64,000 bases of DNA from Puteibacter caeruleilacunae. GTDB lineage: Bacteria; Bacteroidota; Bacteroidia; Bacteroidales; Prolixibacteraceae. Below are positions 1-8,398 of this stretch, piece after piece (position 1 is the stretch's first letter; each line of letters begins with the position of its first letter). Where the stretch lies: the NCBI GenBank assembly GCA_005217565.1, contig SJCO01000006.1, forward strand, positions 294,388 through 358,387, in the 5' to 3' direction. The translations under genes were made by a program, and so were the position numbers. The notes under the pieces were generated by a model. It was not told the DNA's origin. It worked only from the letters and a program-made list of their open reading frames with translations, and searched no databases.

Positions 1-255
1 AACCATCCTGTTCGTTATTACAGGTCGTGAATAGATCCACCACCATAGTATTGCCCATGCAAGGAAACAACCTATTGATGTATATATAGAGAGTTGTGGT
101 CTACTGATACCTTGAACCGTAACGATGGTATCAACATTAAAAAATATCACTGCAGCAAGCCATAGTCCTGGCCTGCTATATTTCCGATTATCTGGTGCAG
201 GCAATAATCCTGCGAGCTTGTAGAATCTGTAGAGTATGTAGTAAAGTGGTTTCAT
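1..255 (-). CDS. Small membrane protein, partial (3' end outside window)
   Basis: Reading the minus strand from an ATG at 255 gives 85 codons with no stop before the window edge, so the C-terminus is missing. The N-terminus is basic and aromatic (MKPLYYILYRFYKL). Two hydrophobic stretches follow, at about residues 31-50 and 59-78, the second very rich in tryptophan (AILWWWIYS). I do not recognise the family. The start lies 11 nt after the stop of the upstream HNH nuclease gene and on the same strand, so it is probably the third gene of that operon. A membrane partner beside nucleases would fit a defence cassette, but that is inference. Confidence 0.65.
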   Translation of the reverse strand, partial: MKPLYYILYRFYKLAGLLPAPDNRKYSRPGLWLAAVIFFNVDTIVTVQGISRPQLSIYTSIGCFLAWAILWWWIYSRPVITNRMV

Positions 256-266
256 TGTAATAAGAA

Positions 267-1226
267 TTAAAAGCCAAAGCTTGTTCGATGATGTTTTAGT
301 TTTTCCAATGAAGGATAAAATCGATCATCAGAAGGTAATAATATTTGTTTGTTCGAATATTGCTCAATACCTACATCTGGATTGTAGTCTTTCATTCGTT
401 TGCTTATAACTACTCGATAGTTGTCATCAATAGCAATAAGTCCTCTGTCAAAAGCTCTATGAAGAGTTGGCGAAAGTGCAATACCATTGGTGATTGAACA
501 GTCATAAGTTTCTGCATAAGGAATGATATGGCAAGCATCTATTATAGAAGTATTATTGAATTCCACTTTCATTTTGCTTATTGTACAGGTATTTTTGTAT
601 TGTTCCAAGACTGCCTTACGAAAGATATGGCCTCGAACGAACTGTTCTTCTATCCATGTGTTGTCTTTTTTATTTCTTGGATTATGCTTTGCTGTGCGTA
701 CGTAGTTTTCGTTAGGCTCATATAGAATTGATTGCCTAATTTGCTCAGAGTAAGGTGTTGAGATTGTTAATAACTTAGTTGAGGCTTCTGGGAAATATTT
801 TTCTAAGATGGCTGATTTTAATTGCTCTCTAGAGTCGCGTGATAGCAATGAATAGAAAAGATCATCTGACAAATGAGCGGCAAAAACAGACTCCTTAAGG
901 GCTTTAAAACTTTTAATGGAATTACTCTTTGTTTGCGGAATGATTTGCCCGAATTTGGGTTGTAATTGCCAAATTTCAGACCTTTCATTTCTCAAATGAA
1001 AGAATGGCAACGCAAAATTAGGATCATGTCCTGTATGAACCAGTAGTCTCCAATGATCGTGAAAACTTGTAACCAATTCCTCAGTAATAGTAATGGAGTT
1101 TCGAAAGAAATATCCTTTCTCAAAACAATCAATTACAGCAAGCAAAAGTATAGGCTTATGTGGAGCCTTACCATACTTTGTAGTTCCTTGCCGGAGTGAT
1201 GTTATATGATCTACAATTTGTTGCAA
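267..1226 (-). CDS. HNH endonuclease with N-terminal sulfur-binding-like (ScoMcrA-type) domain
   Basis: A 319-residue protein in two parts. The N-terminal ~100 residues carry APHKPILLL (about 21-29) and later LPFFHLRN...IWQL (73-88). This spacing and wording resemble the sulfur-binding domain of ScoMcrA-type restriction enzymes that read phosphorothioate DNA (family knowledge; not tested here). The C-terminal part is an HNH_2-type nuclease: Cys214, then ACHIIPYA with His233, Asn247 in NGIALSP, and His256 in LHRAFDRG. It starts 11 nt after the preceding HNH gene and is followed after 11 nt by a membrane-protein gene, so the three probably form an operon. No Dnd or Ssp modification genes are in the window, so a role in restricting modified foreign DNA is an inference. 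Confidence 0.85.
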   Translation of the reverse strand: MQQIVDHITSLRQGTTKYGKAPHKPILLLAVIDCFEKGYFFRNSITITEELVTSFHDHWRLLVHTGHDPNFALPFFHLRNERSEIWQLQPKFGQIIPQTKSNSIKSFKALKESVFAAHLSDDLFYSLLSRDSREQLKSAILEKYFPEASTKLLTISTPYSEQIRQSILYEPNENYVRTAKHNPRNKKDNTWIEEQFVRGHIFRKAVLEQYKNTCTISKMKVEFNNTSIIDACHIIPYAETYDCSITNGIALSPTLHRAFDRGLIAIDDNYRVVISKRMKDYNPDVGIEQYSNKQILLPSDDRFYPSLEKLKHHRTSFGF

Positions 1227-1237
1227 GTTGGATTAAA

Positions 1238-2026
1238 TTATGCTTGTATTAACTCTGCTCTATGGCATTTAAGAAACTCCTGTCCTGGCAGATATTTATT
1301 GGGTGTTGATAACTGTTTACCTTCGAATTGGACAAACCATTGGTTGTAATATTCTTTGGTTTCGTTTTCTTTTAACTGAGGCGAAAGAATTAGTCGGTAG
1401 TCTTCATCAAATGAAATTAGATATTTGTCGAATGCAGTATCAAAATGAGTAGACAGACAAATACCATTTTCTGGATTTAGACGATGCTCTTGCGACTTGC
1501 TCCAGGGAATGATGTGACTTGCTACCAAAAGTTGAGAAACATCGATACCACTAATAGCGCATTTACTGTCATAGTTCGCCAATATCATTTTGCGAAAGAA
1601 ATTTTGATTGACACGAGTTTTAACGTATCTCTGACGCTCTTCACCCACCATATTGTTTAGTTCTGGCAGGATTGTTGAAAACTTATCTTCAATGGAAACC
1701 TCTTGTTGCTGTGCAATGCAGGTTTCACTTTGAAACGCTAGTGTTTCACGATCCTCATAAAACCTTTCAAATATCTCCTTATCCGCCTTAGAGGCATTTT
1801 TTAGTCCTTTGATACCCCGGGCTTTTAATTCTGGATCAAAACTTGCGAAGTTTGAAAGTTTCAGTGCAACTGCATTGGGAGATCTATTGATTAAAGTTGC
1901 AAGTGTTATAATATCAGGATTTCGATGGTGTATCTTACCAAATGGGATTTTACAATACAAGTTGAATGCGATGATCAGTTCATCATCACTCCAGTTGCGT
2001 CTTTTGACAGTTGTTCGTTCACTCAT
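1238..2026 (-). CDS. HNH endonuclease
   Basis: A 262-residue protein starting at MSERTTVKRRNW. An open frame runs 28 codons further upstream, but those residues look non-coding and this start matches the usual family N-terminus. Residues 10-75 are a conserved N-terminal module (NWSDDELIIAFNLYCKIPFG, then RSPNAVALKLSNF) that looks like a helix-turn-helix-type DNA contact region. The C-terminal HNH_2 domain has Cys156, SHIIPWS with His171, NGICLS with Asn187, and His194 in HFDTAFDK, so all catalytic positions are present. Such proteins are common in defence islands and mobile regions of Bacteroidota. It is the first gene of the minus-strand operon with the second HNH nuclease. Its real target is unknown. 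Confidence 0.85.
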   Translation of the reverse strand: MSERTTVKRRNWSDDELIIAFNLYCKIPFGKIHHRNPDIITLATLINRSPNAVALKLSNFASFDPELKARGIKGLKNASKADKEIFERFYEDRETLAFQSETCIAQQQEVSIEDKFSTILPELNNMVGEERQRYVKTRVNQNFFRKMILANYDSKCAISGIDVSQLLVASHIIPWSKSQEHRLNPENGICLSTHFDTAFDKYLISFDEDYRLILSPQLKENETKEYYNQWFVQFEGKQLSTPNKYLPGQEFLKCHRAELIQA

Positions 2027-2207
2027 TGGGGGCAAATGTTTACAGTAGCCTAAAAGTATCCAATTTATATTCAATTTCCAAGTCTTCAGCGTGAGAATAT
2101 TCGCATTCATAGGGGATTGCAGGAGTTCAGTCTCTTGAAATTATGTTGTTTTTTGAACAAGAATGATACGTAATTCATGTCCTAATCTAACGATCTCTTG
2201 CCCTCCT

Positions 2208-2414
2208 TGATGTATGACCACTTACGCCACTCCTACGGCGCTCTTACGGCCCAACTACGGCATTATGGCGTAAAAGCCCCGTATTTATTGTGTAAGAGTA
2301 GCGTAAAGGCGTAAGAAAAGAGACCCCTAAAGGGTTCTATTGGGATGTAAACTGTTATGAAATTGTGGAAATGAATGGAATGATGGATTGTTATAAGGTT
2401 TAAATGTAGTCAAT
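2208..2414. repeat. Non-coding dyad element, copy 1
   Basis: This stretch of about 207 bp has a diverged relative at 2505-2710. Both begin TGA(T/G)GTATGACC, share the core GTAAAAGCCC(C/T)GTATTT (here 2270-2286), continue with CTATGAAAT/TTATGAAAT and end near (G)TAGTCAAT/(G)TAATCAAT. The left half of copy 1 forms an imperfect hairpin: CTTACGCC at 2221-2228 pairs with GGCGTAAG at 2308-2315, with further pairing of CTCTTAC with GTAAGAG inside. No reading frame is convincing. It may be a decayed miniature mobile element or a structured repeat. Confidence 0.5.
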
Positions 2415-2504
2415 ATTCATGAGGTTTGACATAACTGTATGAGTGTATTTTGCAGGCTATTTTGCTTTAGTTGAAGTACTATTTCAGTAACCTCTGGCTA
2501 ACCC

Positions 2505-2710
2505 TGAGGTATGACCTCTTTCTGCCCTTTTACTGGACACTTACTAGACACTTACTACATTAGGTGGTAAAAGCCCTGTATTTGTAGGGTAGTTGTAGTG
2601 TAGAGTAGTAAAAAAAGGGGTGGATCGTGGATTACTTTGGGCATATAATAGCTATGAAATGGTGGGGTGGATGGTATGGTGGATTGTTGTTATGTCTAAA
2701 GGTAATCAAT
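2505..2710. repeat. Non-coding dyad element, copy 2
   Basis: Diverged second copy of the element at 2208-2414. The shared core GTAAAAGCCCTGTATTT lies at 2567-2583. The flanking arms differ in sequence from copy 1 yet can still pair: TTTTACT at 2528-2534 with AGTAAAA at 2607-2613. Keeping the dyad while changing the bases suggests that the fold matters, but two copies alone cannot prove it. No gene lies within it. Confidence 0.5.
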
Positions 2711-2833
2711 AATTGTTAGGATTGCAATGTGGTCGCTGATTCTGATGTTAGCTCTCTTTTAAACTCAGTAGATTATAAAACAGAAATGATGAAGTATGGT
2801 CACTGTAGAGCACTTTACGTTGGAATTAGGCAT

Positions 2834-2862
2834 AAAAAAAGAGGTTGGCGAGTACCAACCTC
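2834..2862 (-). terminator. Rho-independent terminator, probably for valS
   Basis: A perfect 8-bp stem (GAGGTTGG at 2841-2848, CCAACCTC at 2855-2862) with a 6-nt loop is followed on the minus strand by seven T residues (A run at 2834-2840). It lies 255 bp beyond the valS stop codon, so it ends either a long valS 3' region or a separate small RNA. Confidence 0.75.
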
Positions 2863-2880
2863 CGATCATTCCTTTGAGTG

Positions 2881-3031
2881 AAAAAAAAACGGGTGACTTC
2901 CCTTCCACTAAGCTTCAAATACTAAACCACAAACCATAAATTAACCAATCTATGAAATAATTACCGCATTATTGTATTAACCAGATCTAAAAAAAAAACG
3001 CTTAGCTTTCAACTTCACAATCTGTCACCCG
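2881..3031 (-). ncRNA. Candidate structured RNA downstream of valS
   Basis: On the minus strand CGGGTGAC (complement of 3024-3031) can pair with GTCACCCG (complement of 2890-2897), which is followed by nine T residues, like the closing stem and tail of a small RNA of about 140 nt. A second nested pair joins CTAAGC and GCTTAG (3000-3005 with 2908-2913), and a small hairpin (AATAAT/ATTATT) lies near the middle. This rod-like layout recalls 6S-type RNAs, but I recognise no conserved 6S sequence. A run of ten T residues inside the molecule argues against it. It could also be only the 3' region of the valS transcript. Confidence 0.25.
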
Positions 3032-3116
3032 CCGGTATTTTCAATATCTTAAGATAGTAATTCTATCTAACTTTCAGGCGGTAAAGTTAATTAAAATTTT
3101 TCCGCCACAAAATTTA

Positions 3117-5750
3117 TTAGCCTTTTAAACTGTTAATTCTTTCTTCCAACATTTTGATTTTCAACTCAGCATCGGCTTGTTTGTTACGTTCTATGGTAAC
3201 AACCTTCTCTGGAGCATTCTGTACAAAACGTTCGTTACTTAGCTTCTTCATTACGCTATTCAAGAATCCTTGAGTGTATTTTAACTCCTCTTCAAGCTTT
3301 TTTAGCTCTTCTTCAGGATCAATTAAATCATTCAATGGTACGTAGAATTCTGAAGCCTTAACACGGAATGAAATAGCACCCTTAACTTCTTCATTTACAA
3401 GAGAAATAGAAGAAAGGTTACCCATTTTCTTTAACACTTCGTTAAATTCTTCAAAATAAGAACCTTCTGCCGCGTGAATCATTAGTTCAATTTGATCACG
3501 GTTAGGAATATTCTTGTCTTTACGAATCTTACGAAGTCCAGAGATGGTCTCTTTTAAAGATTCAAAGTTATTAACAAGTGCTGTGTTAGCATCGTTAGCA
3601 GCTGGCCATTCAGCAACCATGATACTTTCGCCATCTTTACGTTCTTCAAGCATTTGCCACAACTCTTCAGTAATAAATGGCATGAATGGGTGAAGAAGTC
3701 TCAATACCTGATCGAATAGGTTAATTACTTCATCGTAGGTCTTTTTGTCGATAGGCTTCTGGTACTCAGGCTTAACAATTTCAAGTAACCATGATGAGAA
3801 TTCATCGCGAACAGCAGTATAAACTGTCATCAATGCATCTGAAATACGGAATTTATCGAAGTGATCGTTCATGGTAGCTGTAATTTCTTTCAGCTTCTCA
3901 GTGAACCACTCAATACCGATGCGTGCATGCTCAGGTTGAGGTATGTTTGCATCAACTTCCCAGTTTTTAACCAATCGGAAGGCATTCCATATCTTAGCCG
4001 AGAAGTTACGTCCTTGCTCAGGTAAACTCTCATCAAATAATAAGTCTCCTCCTGCAGGCGAGCAGAATAGCATACCAATACGAACGCCATCAGCACCGTA
4101 AATCTTCATCAAATCGATTGGGTCTGGTGAGTTACCAAGCTGCTTCGACATCTTGCGTCCTTGCTTGTCGCGCACCATTCCGGTGAAGTAAACATTCTTA
4201 AATGGGAACTGCTGGCGGTACTCATATCCAGTGATAATCATACGTGCAATCCAGAAGAAGATAATATCGTGACCAGTAATAAGGTCGTTTGTTGGGTAGT
4301 AATATTCTACCTCTTTGTTATCAGGATTACGAACTCCGTCGAATACTGAGATAGGCCACAACCATGAAGAGAACCAAGTATCTAATACGTCCTCGTCTTG
4401 GCGTAATGCATCCATTGTAAGATTTGCATCTCCTGTAAGCTTGCGAGCTTCTTCTAATGCAGCAGCATCGTTCTCAGCAACAACAAATTTTCCGTTGTCA
4501 AGGTAGTATACCGGAATACGGTGTCCCCACCAAAGCTGACGTGAAATACACCAGTCTTTAATGTTACCCATCCAGTGGCGGTATACATTCTTGAATTTCG
4601 CAGGGTGGAATTGGATATTATCGTTCATTACATTTTCCAATGCTGGCTTCACCAACTCTTCCATCTTCAGGAACCACTGTGTTGAAAGCTTAGGCTCAAT
4701 AACAACATCAGTTCTTTCTGAATATCCTACTTTATTTGTATAGTCTTCAATCTTCGCTACGTTACCTGCTTTGTCTAAGTCGGCAACAATTACGTCACGT
4801 ACCTCGAAACGATCTTGTCCTACGTAAAGCTGAGCTTTTTCGTTTAGTGTACCTTCATCAGTAAAGATGTCGATGCTTTCAAGGTTATGAGTAATACCGA
4901 TTTCGTAGTCATGAATATCGTGAGCCGGAGTAATTTTCAAACAACCGGTACCAAATTCCATATCTACATATTCGTCCTCGATAATAGGGATAGAACGGTT
5001 GATCAATGGTACTAACACGCGCTTTCCTTTCAGGTGTTGGAAACGCTCGTCGTTAGGATTGATACAAACGGCAGTATCACCTAAGATAGTTTCAGGACGA
5101 GTTGTTGCGATAGTAACAAATTCATTGTCGCTACCTTCGATCATGTACTTCAGGTAGTATAATTTCGACTGTACTTCTTTATAGATTACCTCTTCGTCAG
5201 ATACAGCTGTCTTTGCACTAGGATCCCAGTTTACCATACGTACACCGCGGTAAATTAGTCCTTTGTTATGCAGGTCGACAAATGTTTTGATAACCGACTC
5301 AGAACGGGCTTCGTCCATGGTGAAACAAGTACGATCCCAGTCGCACGAAGCACCAAGCTTTTTCAGCTGCTCAAGGATAATACCTCCGTGCTTGTGTGTC
5401 CATTCCCATGCGTGGTTAAGGAACTCGTCGCGAGAAAGGTCATATTTGTCGATTCCTTCGTTCTTAAGTTTATTAACAACTTTAGCCTCAGTAGCAATGG
5501 AAGCATGGTCGGTACCTGGCACCCAGCAAGCGTTCATGCCTAACATACGTGCACGTCTGACCAGAATATCCTGAATAGTATTGTTCAACATGTGTCCCAT
5601 GTGTAACACTCCGGTTACGTTTGGTGGTGGGATTACAATTGTATAAGGAGTTCTTTCATCTGGCTCAGAGTGAAAAAAACCTTTGTCCATCCAATACTTA
5701 TACCATTTGTCTTCGACTAACTCAGGATTATATTTGCTTGGTATATCCAT
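3117..5750 (-). CDS. valS: Valine--tRNA ligase
   Basis: Cytoplasmic class I aminoacyl-tRNA synthetase of 877 residues that charges tRNA-Val with valine and edits misactivated threonine. The N-terminus has the ATP-binding signature [13 protein letters not shown] (HIGH variant HMGH, residues 50-53). The second signature, [14 protein letters not shown] (KMSKS variant KMSKQ), is at about residue 530. The editing domain lies between, with [12 protein letters not shown]. The C-terminal ~65 residues are rich in Glu and Lys, as expected for the ValS coiled-coil arm. Length is normal. It stands alone on the minus strand, with a possible -7 element about 45 bp upstream and a terminator 255 bp downstream. 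Confidence 0.98.
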   Translation of the reverse strand: MDIPSKYNPELVEDKWYKYWMDKGFFHSEPDERTPYTIVIPPPNVTGVLHMGHMLNNTIQDILVRRARMLGMNACWVPGTDHASIATEAKVVNKLKNEGIDKYDLSRDEFLNHAWEWTHKHGGIILEQLKKLGASCDWDRTCFTMDEARSESVIKTFVDLHNKGLIYRGVRMVNWDPSAKTAVSDEEVIYKEVQSKLYYLKYMIEGSDNEFVTIATTRPETILGDTAVCINPNDERFQHLKGKRVLVPLINRSIPIIEDEYVDMEFGTGCLKITPAHDIHDYEIGITHNLESIDIFTDEGTLNEKAQLYVGQDRFEVRDVIVADLDKAGNVAKIEDYTNKVGYSERTDVVIEPKLSTQWFLKMEELVKPALENVMNDNIQFHPAKFKNVYRHWMGNIKDWCISRQLWWGHRIPVYYLDNGKFVVAENDAAALEEARKLTGDANLTMDALRQDEDVLDTWFSSWLWPISVFDGVRNPDNKEVEYYYPTNDLITGHDIIFFWIARMIITGYEYRQQFPFKNVYFTGMVRDKQGRKMSKQLGNSPDPIDLMKIYGADGVRIGMLFCSPAGGDLLFDESLPEQGRNFSAKIWNAFRLVKNWEVDANIPQPEHARIGIEWFTEKLKEITATMNDHFDKFRISDALMTVYTAVRDEFSSWLLEIVKPEYQKPIDKKTYDEVINLFDQVLRLLHPFMPFITEELWQMLEERKDGESIMVAEWPAANDANTALVNNFESLKETISGLRKIRKDKNIPNRDQIELMIHAAEGSYFEEFNEVLKKMGNLSSISLVNEEVKGAISFRVKASEFYVPLNDLIDPEEELKKLEEELKYTQGFLNSVMKKLSNERFVQNAPEKVVTIERNKQADAELKIKMLEERINSLKG

Positions 5751-5792
5751 TTTTAAATCAACTTTTTAGATTACTCAGATTTTAAGAAGCTA

Positions 5793-5800
5793 CAAAATTA
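5793..5800 (-). promoter_or_regulatory. valS: Possible valS promoter (-7 element)
   Basis: Read on the minus strand this is TAATTTTG, a match to the Bacteroidota -7 consensus TAnnTTTG, 42 bp upstream of the valS ATG. No good TTTG -33 box is visible at the expected distance, so the call is weak. Confidence 0.35.
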
Positions 5801-5801
5801 G

Positions 5802-5984
5802 AAAATAATTTTTACCATTTATCTAAGGTCCTTACTTTTCAATGAAAAACACACGTTTGAGTTCCGACTTAAAATGAATAATGGTCAGATTGATCAAAAT
5901 ATGGCAACCAAGTTCCGCGAAGTCAATTCAAAGATCTCATCAGGAGATAATCCGGTTGTTCTGTTTTTTAATTATAAAGACTAA
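5802..5984 (+). pseudogene. Possible 3' remnant of an unidentified gene
   Basis: A frame open for 60 codons ends with residues that look protein-like: HTFEFRLKMNNGQIDQ, then NPVVLFFNYKD before TAA. An ATG at 5874 would give a 36-residue peptide, but no upstream gene or ribosome-binding site supports it, and the frame begins just inside the valS upstream region. I see no known family. It may be the end of a lost gene or chance. The rest of 5751-6268 shows only a 14-bp palindrome (TGAATTTAAATTCA, 6099-6112) and the inverted repeat at 6226-6264. Confidence 0.2.
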
Positions 5985-6225
5985 TAAGAAAGGATGTTGT
6001 GTTCTTATGGGGCTCTGTTAAAACATGTTAAAAATTGATAATATGTAAAAAGTGAGTCGTATTTATTGGTAAATTTATTGTGGACAAAGTGAGAGCAATG
6101 AATTTAAATTCAGCATTCTACCACTAAGAAATCTCCAGTTCATTGTGTTTGCAGGTAATCAATGTCCAATGTTAATCTTGTTTAGGTATGCATGTATAGA
6201 TTAGTATGTGCCGAGTGCTTCGCAA

Positions 6226-6264
6226 CTAAAATTTAGAGTGAATTTATGAGTAATTAAATTTTAG
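6226..6264 (+). promoter_or_regulatory. Inverted repeat just upstream of a start codon
   Basis: CTAAAATTTA (6226-6235) and TAAATTTTAG (6255-6264) are perfect 10-bp inverted repeats separated by 19 nt, ending 4 nt before the ATG of the propeller gene. It could be a protein-binding dyad or a 5' UTR hairpin near the start codon. There is no proof of function. Confidence 0.35.
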
Positions 6265-6268
6265 AACT

Positions 6269-7402
6269 ATGAAGAGATTAATTGTATTTCTTATTGGGGC
6301 TATGGGCCTAACCAGTTTATGTAACGCACAGCAGACAAGTATCCCTGTAATTGATAAGGAGAAAAAGTATCCAGAGAAGGAGTTTTTAGTAGATACAGAA
6401 AAGAAGTTTGTTCAACTTGAAACAAGAGACGATGTTCTGATTGATCGGGATGCTCATGTATATTATGTTTCGGATGAGCGGATATTGATTGCAAACAAAA
6501 TTAAAGGCGATGTCTTCATCTTTGATATGAATGGTAAATGCTTATCTAATTTTAATCAAAAAGGAGGCTATGGGTACAAGTATCTTGGGCATGCAATGTA
6601 TGATGAGAAGCAGAAAGAGATCTATATACTGGATGCAATAAATAGTAATATCCTGGTATTTGAGGAGGATGGAACGCTTAAGCGAACGTTGCGTAAACCT
6701 AAGGGTTTATCGCTTAAAGAGATTTATAATTTCGATGAGAATACTTTATTGGGTTTTCATGAGTATGGATATGGAGAGCTAAAGGTGAAACAACCATATT
6801 TCTTTATTTCTAAAAAATCTGGAGAGTTGCTTTCACATGTGGATTATACAATGAATAAGGCTAATCCACGAATTATTCAGAATGGAGAATCTGTTGTTGT
6901 GGTCGTGAATAATTATTCGGGTAGCTGCAAATTTGGTGATCAGTTTGTTCTGTCTAATTTATCGAGTGATACCATTTATGTTTTGAATAAGGATAAATCG
7001 TTGAAACCATTATTAATTCAAAAGCCAACAGTCTTTAATGATCCTCCGGTGATTACTTCCATTGGAATGCTTACTGATGAATTTATTTGCCTTTGCACTT
7101 ATCCTTTTAATCTAAAAGCTGCAAGAAAGAGAGTGAATGATGGCGACGGACCAAATCTTCAGACGGGTGCTAAATTCTTTATTTACGAGTTTAAGACAGG
7201 TGAAATTTATGAACAGAAAAATAGAGAGTATTGGGCTGAAAAGATTGATATTCATCAAAATATGTATGTTGAGAAAATGGATTGCTGGCTCTTGAAGCAT
7301 AGGTTGGAGCAAGGGCGGTTGGAAGGTGAGTTGAAGAAAATTGCGGAGAAAATCGATATTAATAACAACCCGGTAATTATTGTTGGTAAGATCAAAAAAT
7401 AG
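6269..7402 (+). CDS. 6-bladed beta-propeller protein, exported
   Basis: A 377-residue protein with a signal peptide (MKRLIVFLIGAMGLTSLCNA, cleavage about residue 20). The body reads as repeated propeller blades: VFIFDMNGKCL, KEIYILDAINSNILVFEEDG, then FFISKKSGELLSHVDY. This matches the 6-bladed beta-propeller family common in Bacteroidota envelopes. There are no catalytic motifs, and such proteins are usually of unknown role in the periplasm or on the outer surface. It stands alone, with a 10-bp inverted repeat directly before the start and a strong hairpin 10 bp after the stop. Confidence 0.75.
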   Translation: MKRLIVFLIGAMGLTSLCNAQQTSIPVIDKEKKYPEKEFLVDTEKKFVQLETRDDVLIDRDAHVYYVSDERILIANKIKGDVFIFDMNGKCLSNFNQKGGYGYKYLGHAMYDEKQKEIYILDAINSNILVFEEDGTLKRTLRKPKGLSLKEIYNFDENTLLGFHEYGYGELKVKQPYFFISKKSGELLSHVDYTMNKANPRIIQNGESVVVVVNNYSGSCKFGDQFVLSNLSSDTIYVLNKDKSLKPLLIQKPTVFNDPPVITSIGMLTDEFICLCTYPFNLKAARKRVNDGDGPNLQTGAKFFIYEFKTGEIYEQKNREYWAEKIDIHQNMYVEKMDCWLLKHRLEQGRLEGELKKIAEKIDINNNPVIIVGKIKK

Positions 7403-7411
7403 GAAATAAAA

Positions 7412-7438
7412 AAGGTGCTTCTGCTGTTGAAGCACCTT
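7412..7438. terminator. Terminator between convergent genes
   Basis: Perfect 10-bp stem AAGGTGCTTC/GAAGCACCTT with a 7-nt loop. There is an A run before it and a T-rich stretch after it, so it can serve the propeller gene and the convergent lipoprotein gene. Confidence 0.7.
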
Positions 7439-7486
7439 ATTTGGTTTCTGCCTTTTAGCAGAATGGTCAAAAATGTATAGGTTGTA

Positions 7487-8218
7487 CTACTGCTCAGGGT
7501 TCCAAACAACTTCCTGAGTCGTAATTGAGATACACTGAATGTTATACGACCAGTTTGCGTTTGTAGCCTCATCGTCAAATAAGTAAGCTCTTAAATGGAT
7601 AGTGTAAGTTTTTCCATTTTCAGCTTTGGTTGGTTTTGTCCAGCCTGATGAGGTTAAACCAAATGCGTAGTCTTCTGCCTTGTCGTTCAATGCAGGTCCG
7701 TTGAATACAATGTCACCATCTTCATCAACCATTTTGATGTTGTAGGCATCAGCATCAGCTACTTTGTCCCACTCTAATTCCATCATGCTTGATGTTCCAT
7801 CATATTCTGCTCTTGTAATTACTGGAAGATCAATTTCATCATCAGTAAGCTCGTCAACACTTGTTAGTTGCTCTTGGCCTACGTTTGTTCCTTTGAATGT
7901 GTAGTTTCCAACAGCAGGAATATCCTCTACGTATTGTTCTGCTTTTGTTTTGTTCCAGAATGCAGTTGTGTTCTCGTAGAATTTTTCCAAAGTTTCTTCT
8001 CCTGTTGGAGTAGTAACTGTTGCTGCTGACATTGTTTCGTTTGCATAAATGATGTTTACAGCTGCATACTTAGTTGTTCCTTCAACGTCCATTTTTTTCA
8101 TGTACGCATCACCAATAACCTCGAATGGATAATCGTCATCATCATCACATGATGTAAACATTGTACCACATAAACCAAATGCCAATAGTGCTAATGAGAA
8201 TAATTTACTTCGCTTCAT
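7487..8218 (-). CDS. Lipoprotein of unknown function
   Basis: A 243-residue protein with a lipoprotein signal: a basic start, a hydrophobic core and the lipobox FTSC at about residues 21-24. The lipid-anchored Cys is followed by a run of aspartates (CDDDDD), which in Bacteroidota often accompanies export to the outer membrane or cell surface. The mature part is acidic and mixed. A stretch from about residue 130 (VITRAEYDGTSSMMELEW) looks like a fibronectin-type strand pattern. I recognise no enzyme motif. It stands alone between two convergent terminators. Confidence 0.7.
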   Translation of the reverse strand: MKRSKLFSLALLAFGLCGTMFTSCDDDDDYPFEVIGDAYMKKMDVEGTTKYAAVNIIYANETMSAATVTTPTGEETLEKFYENTTAFWNKTKAEQYVEDIPAVGNYTFKGTNVGQEQLTSVDELTDDEIDLPVITRAEYDGTSSMMELEWDKVADADAYNIKMVDEDGDIVFNGPALNDKAEDYAFGLTSSGWTKPTKAENGKTYTIHLRAYLFDDEATNANWSYNIQCISITTQEVVWNPEQ

Positions 8219-8340
8219 CTTAATAAGTATTTCTATCGTTTTAATATTTTTTTATTGTCTCTTTTTTTGCGGTCAACCGGAGGTATGATGAAGAAAAGTT
8301 GAAAAGGTTGCTTCGGAAATGAAAAAAAAGTGAAAAAAAT

Positions 8341-8368
8341 AAAAAAGCCACTTCGGAATGAAGTGGCT
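8341..8368 (-). terminator. ald: Terminator of ald
   Basis: Stem AGCCACTTC/GAAGTGGCT with a 5-nt loop is followed on the minus strand by T6, A and a further T run. It lies 30 bp beyond the ald stop codon. Confidence 0.8.
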
Positions 8369-8398
8369 AGCTGATCTTTTAAGGTAGTATAAAATAGT

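Noticed and set aside
2027-2110. 28-codon extension of the first HNH gene
   Set aside because: The residues look random, and the family start MSERT lies at 2026.
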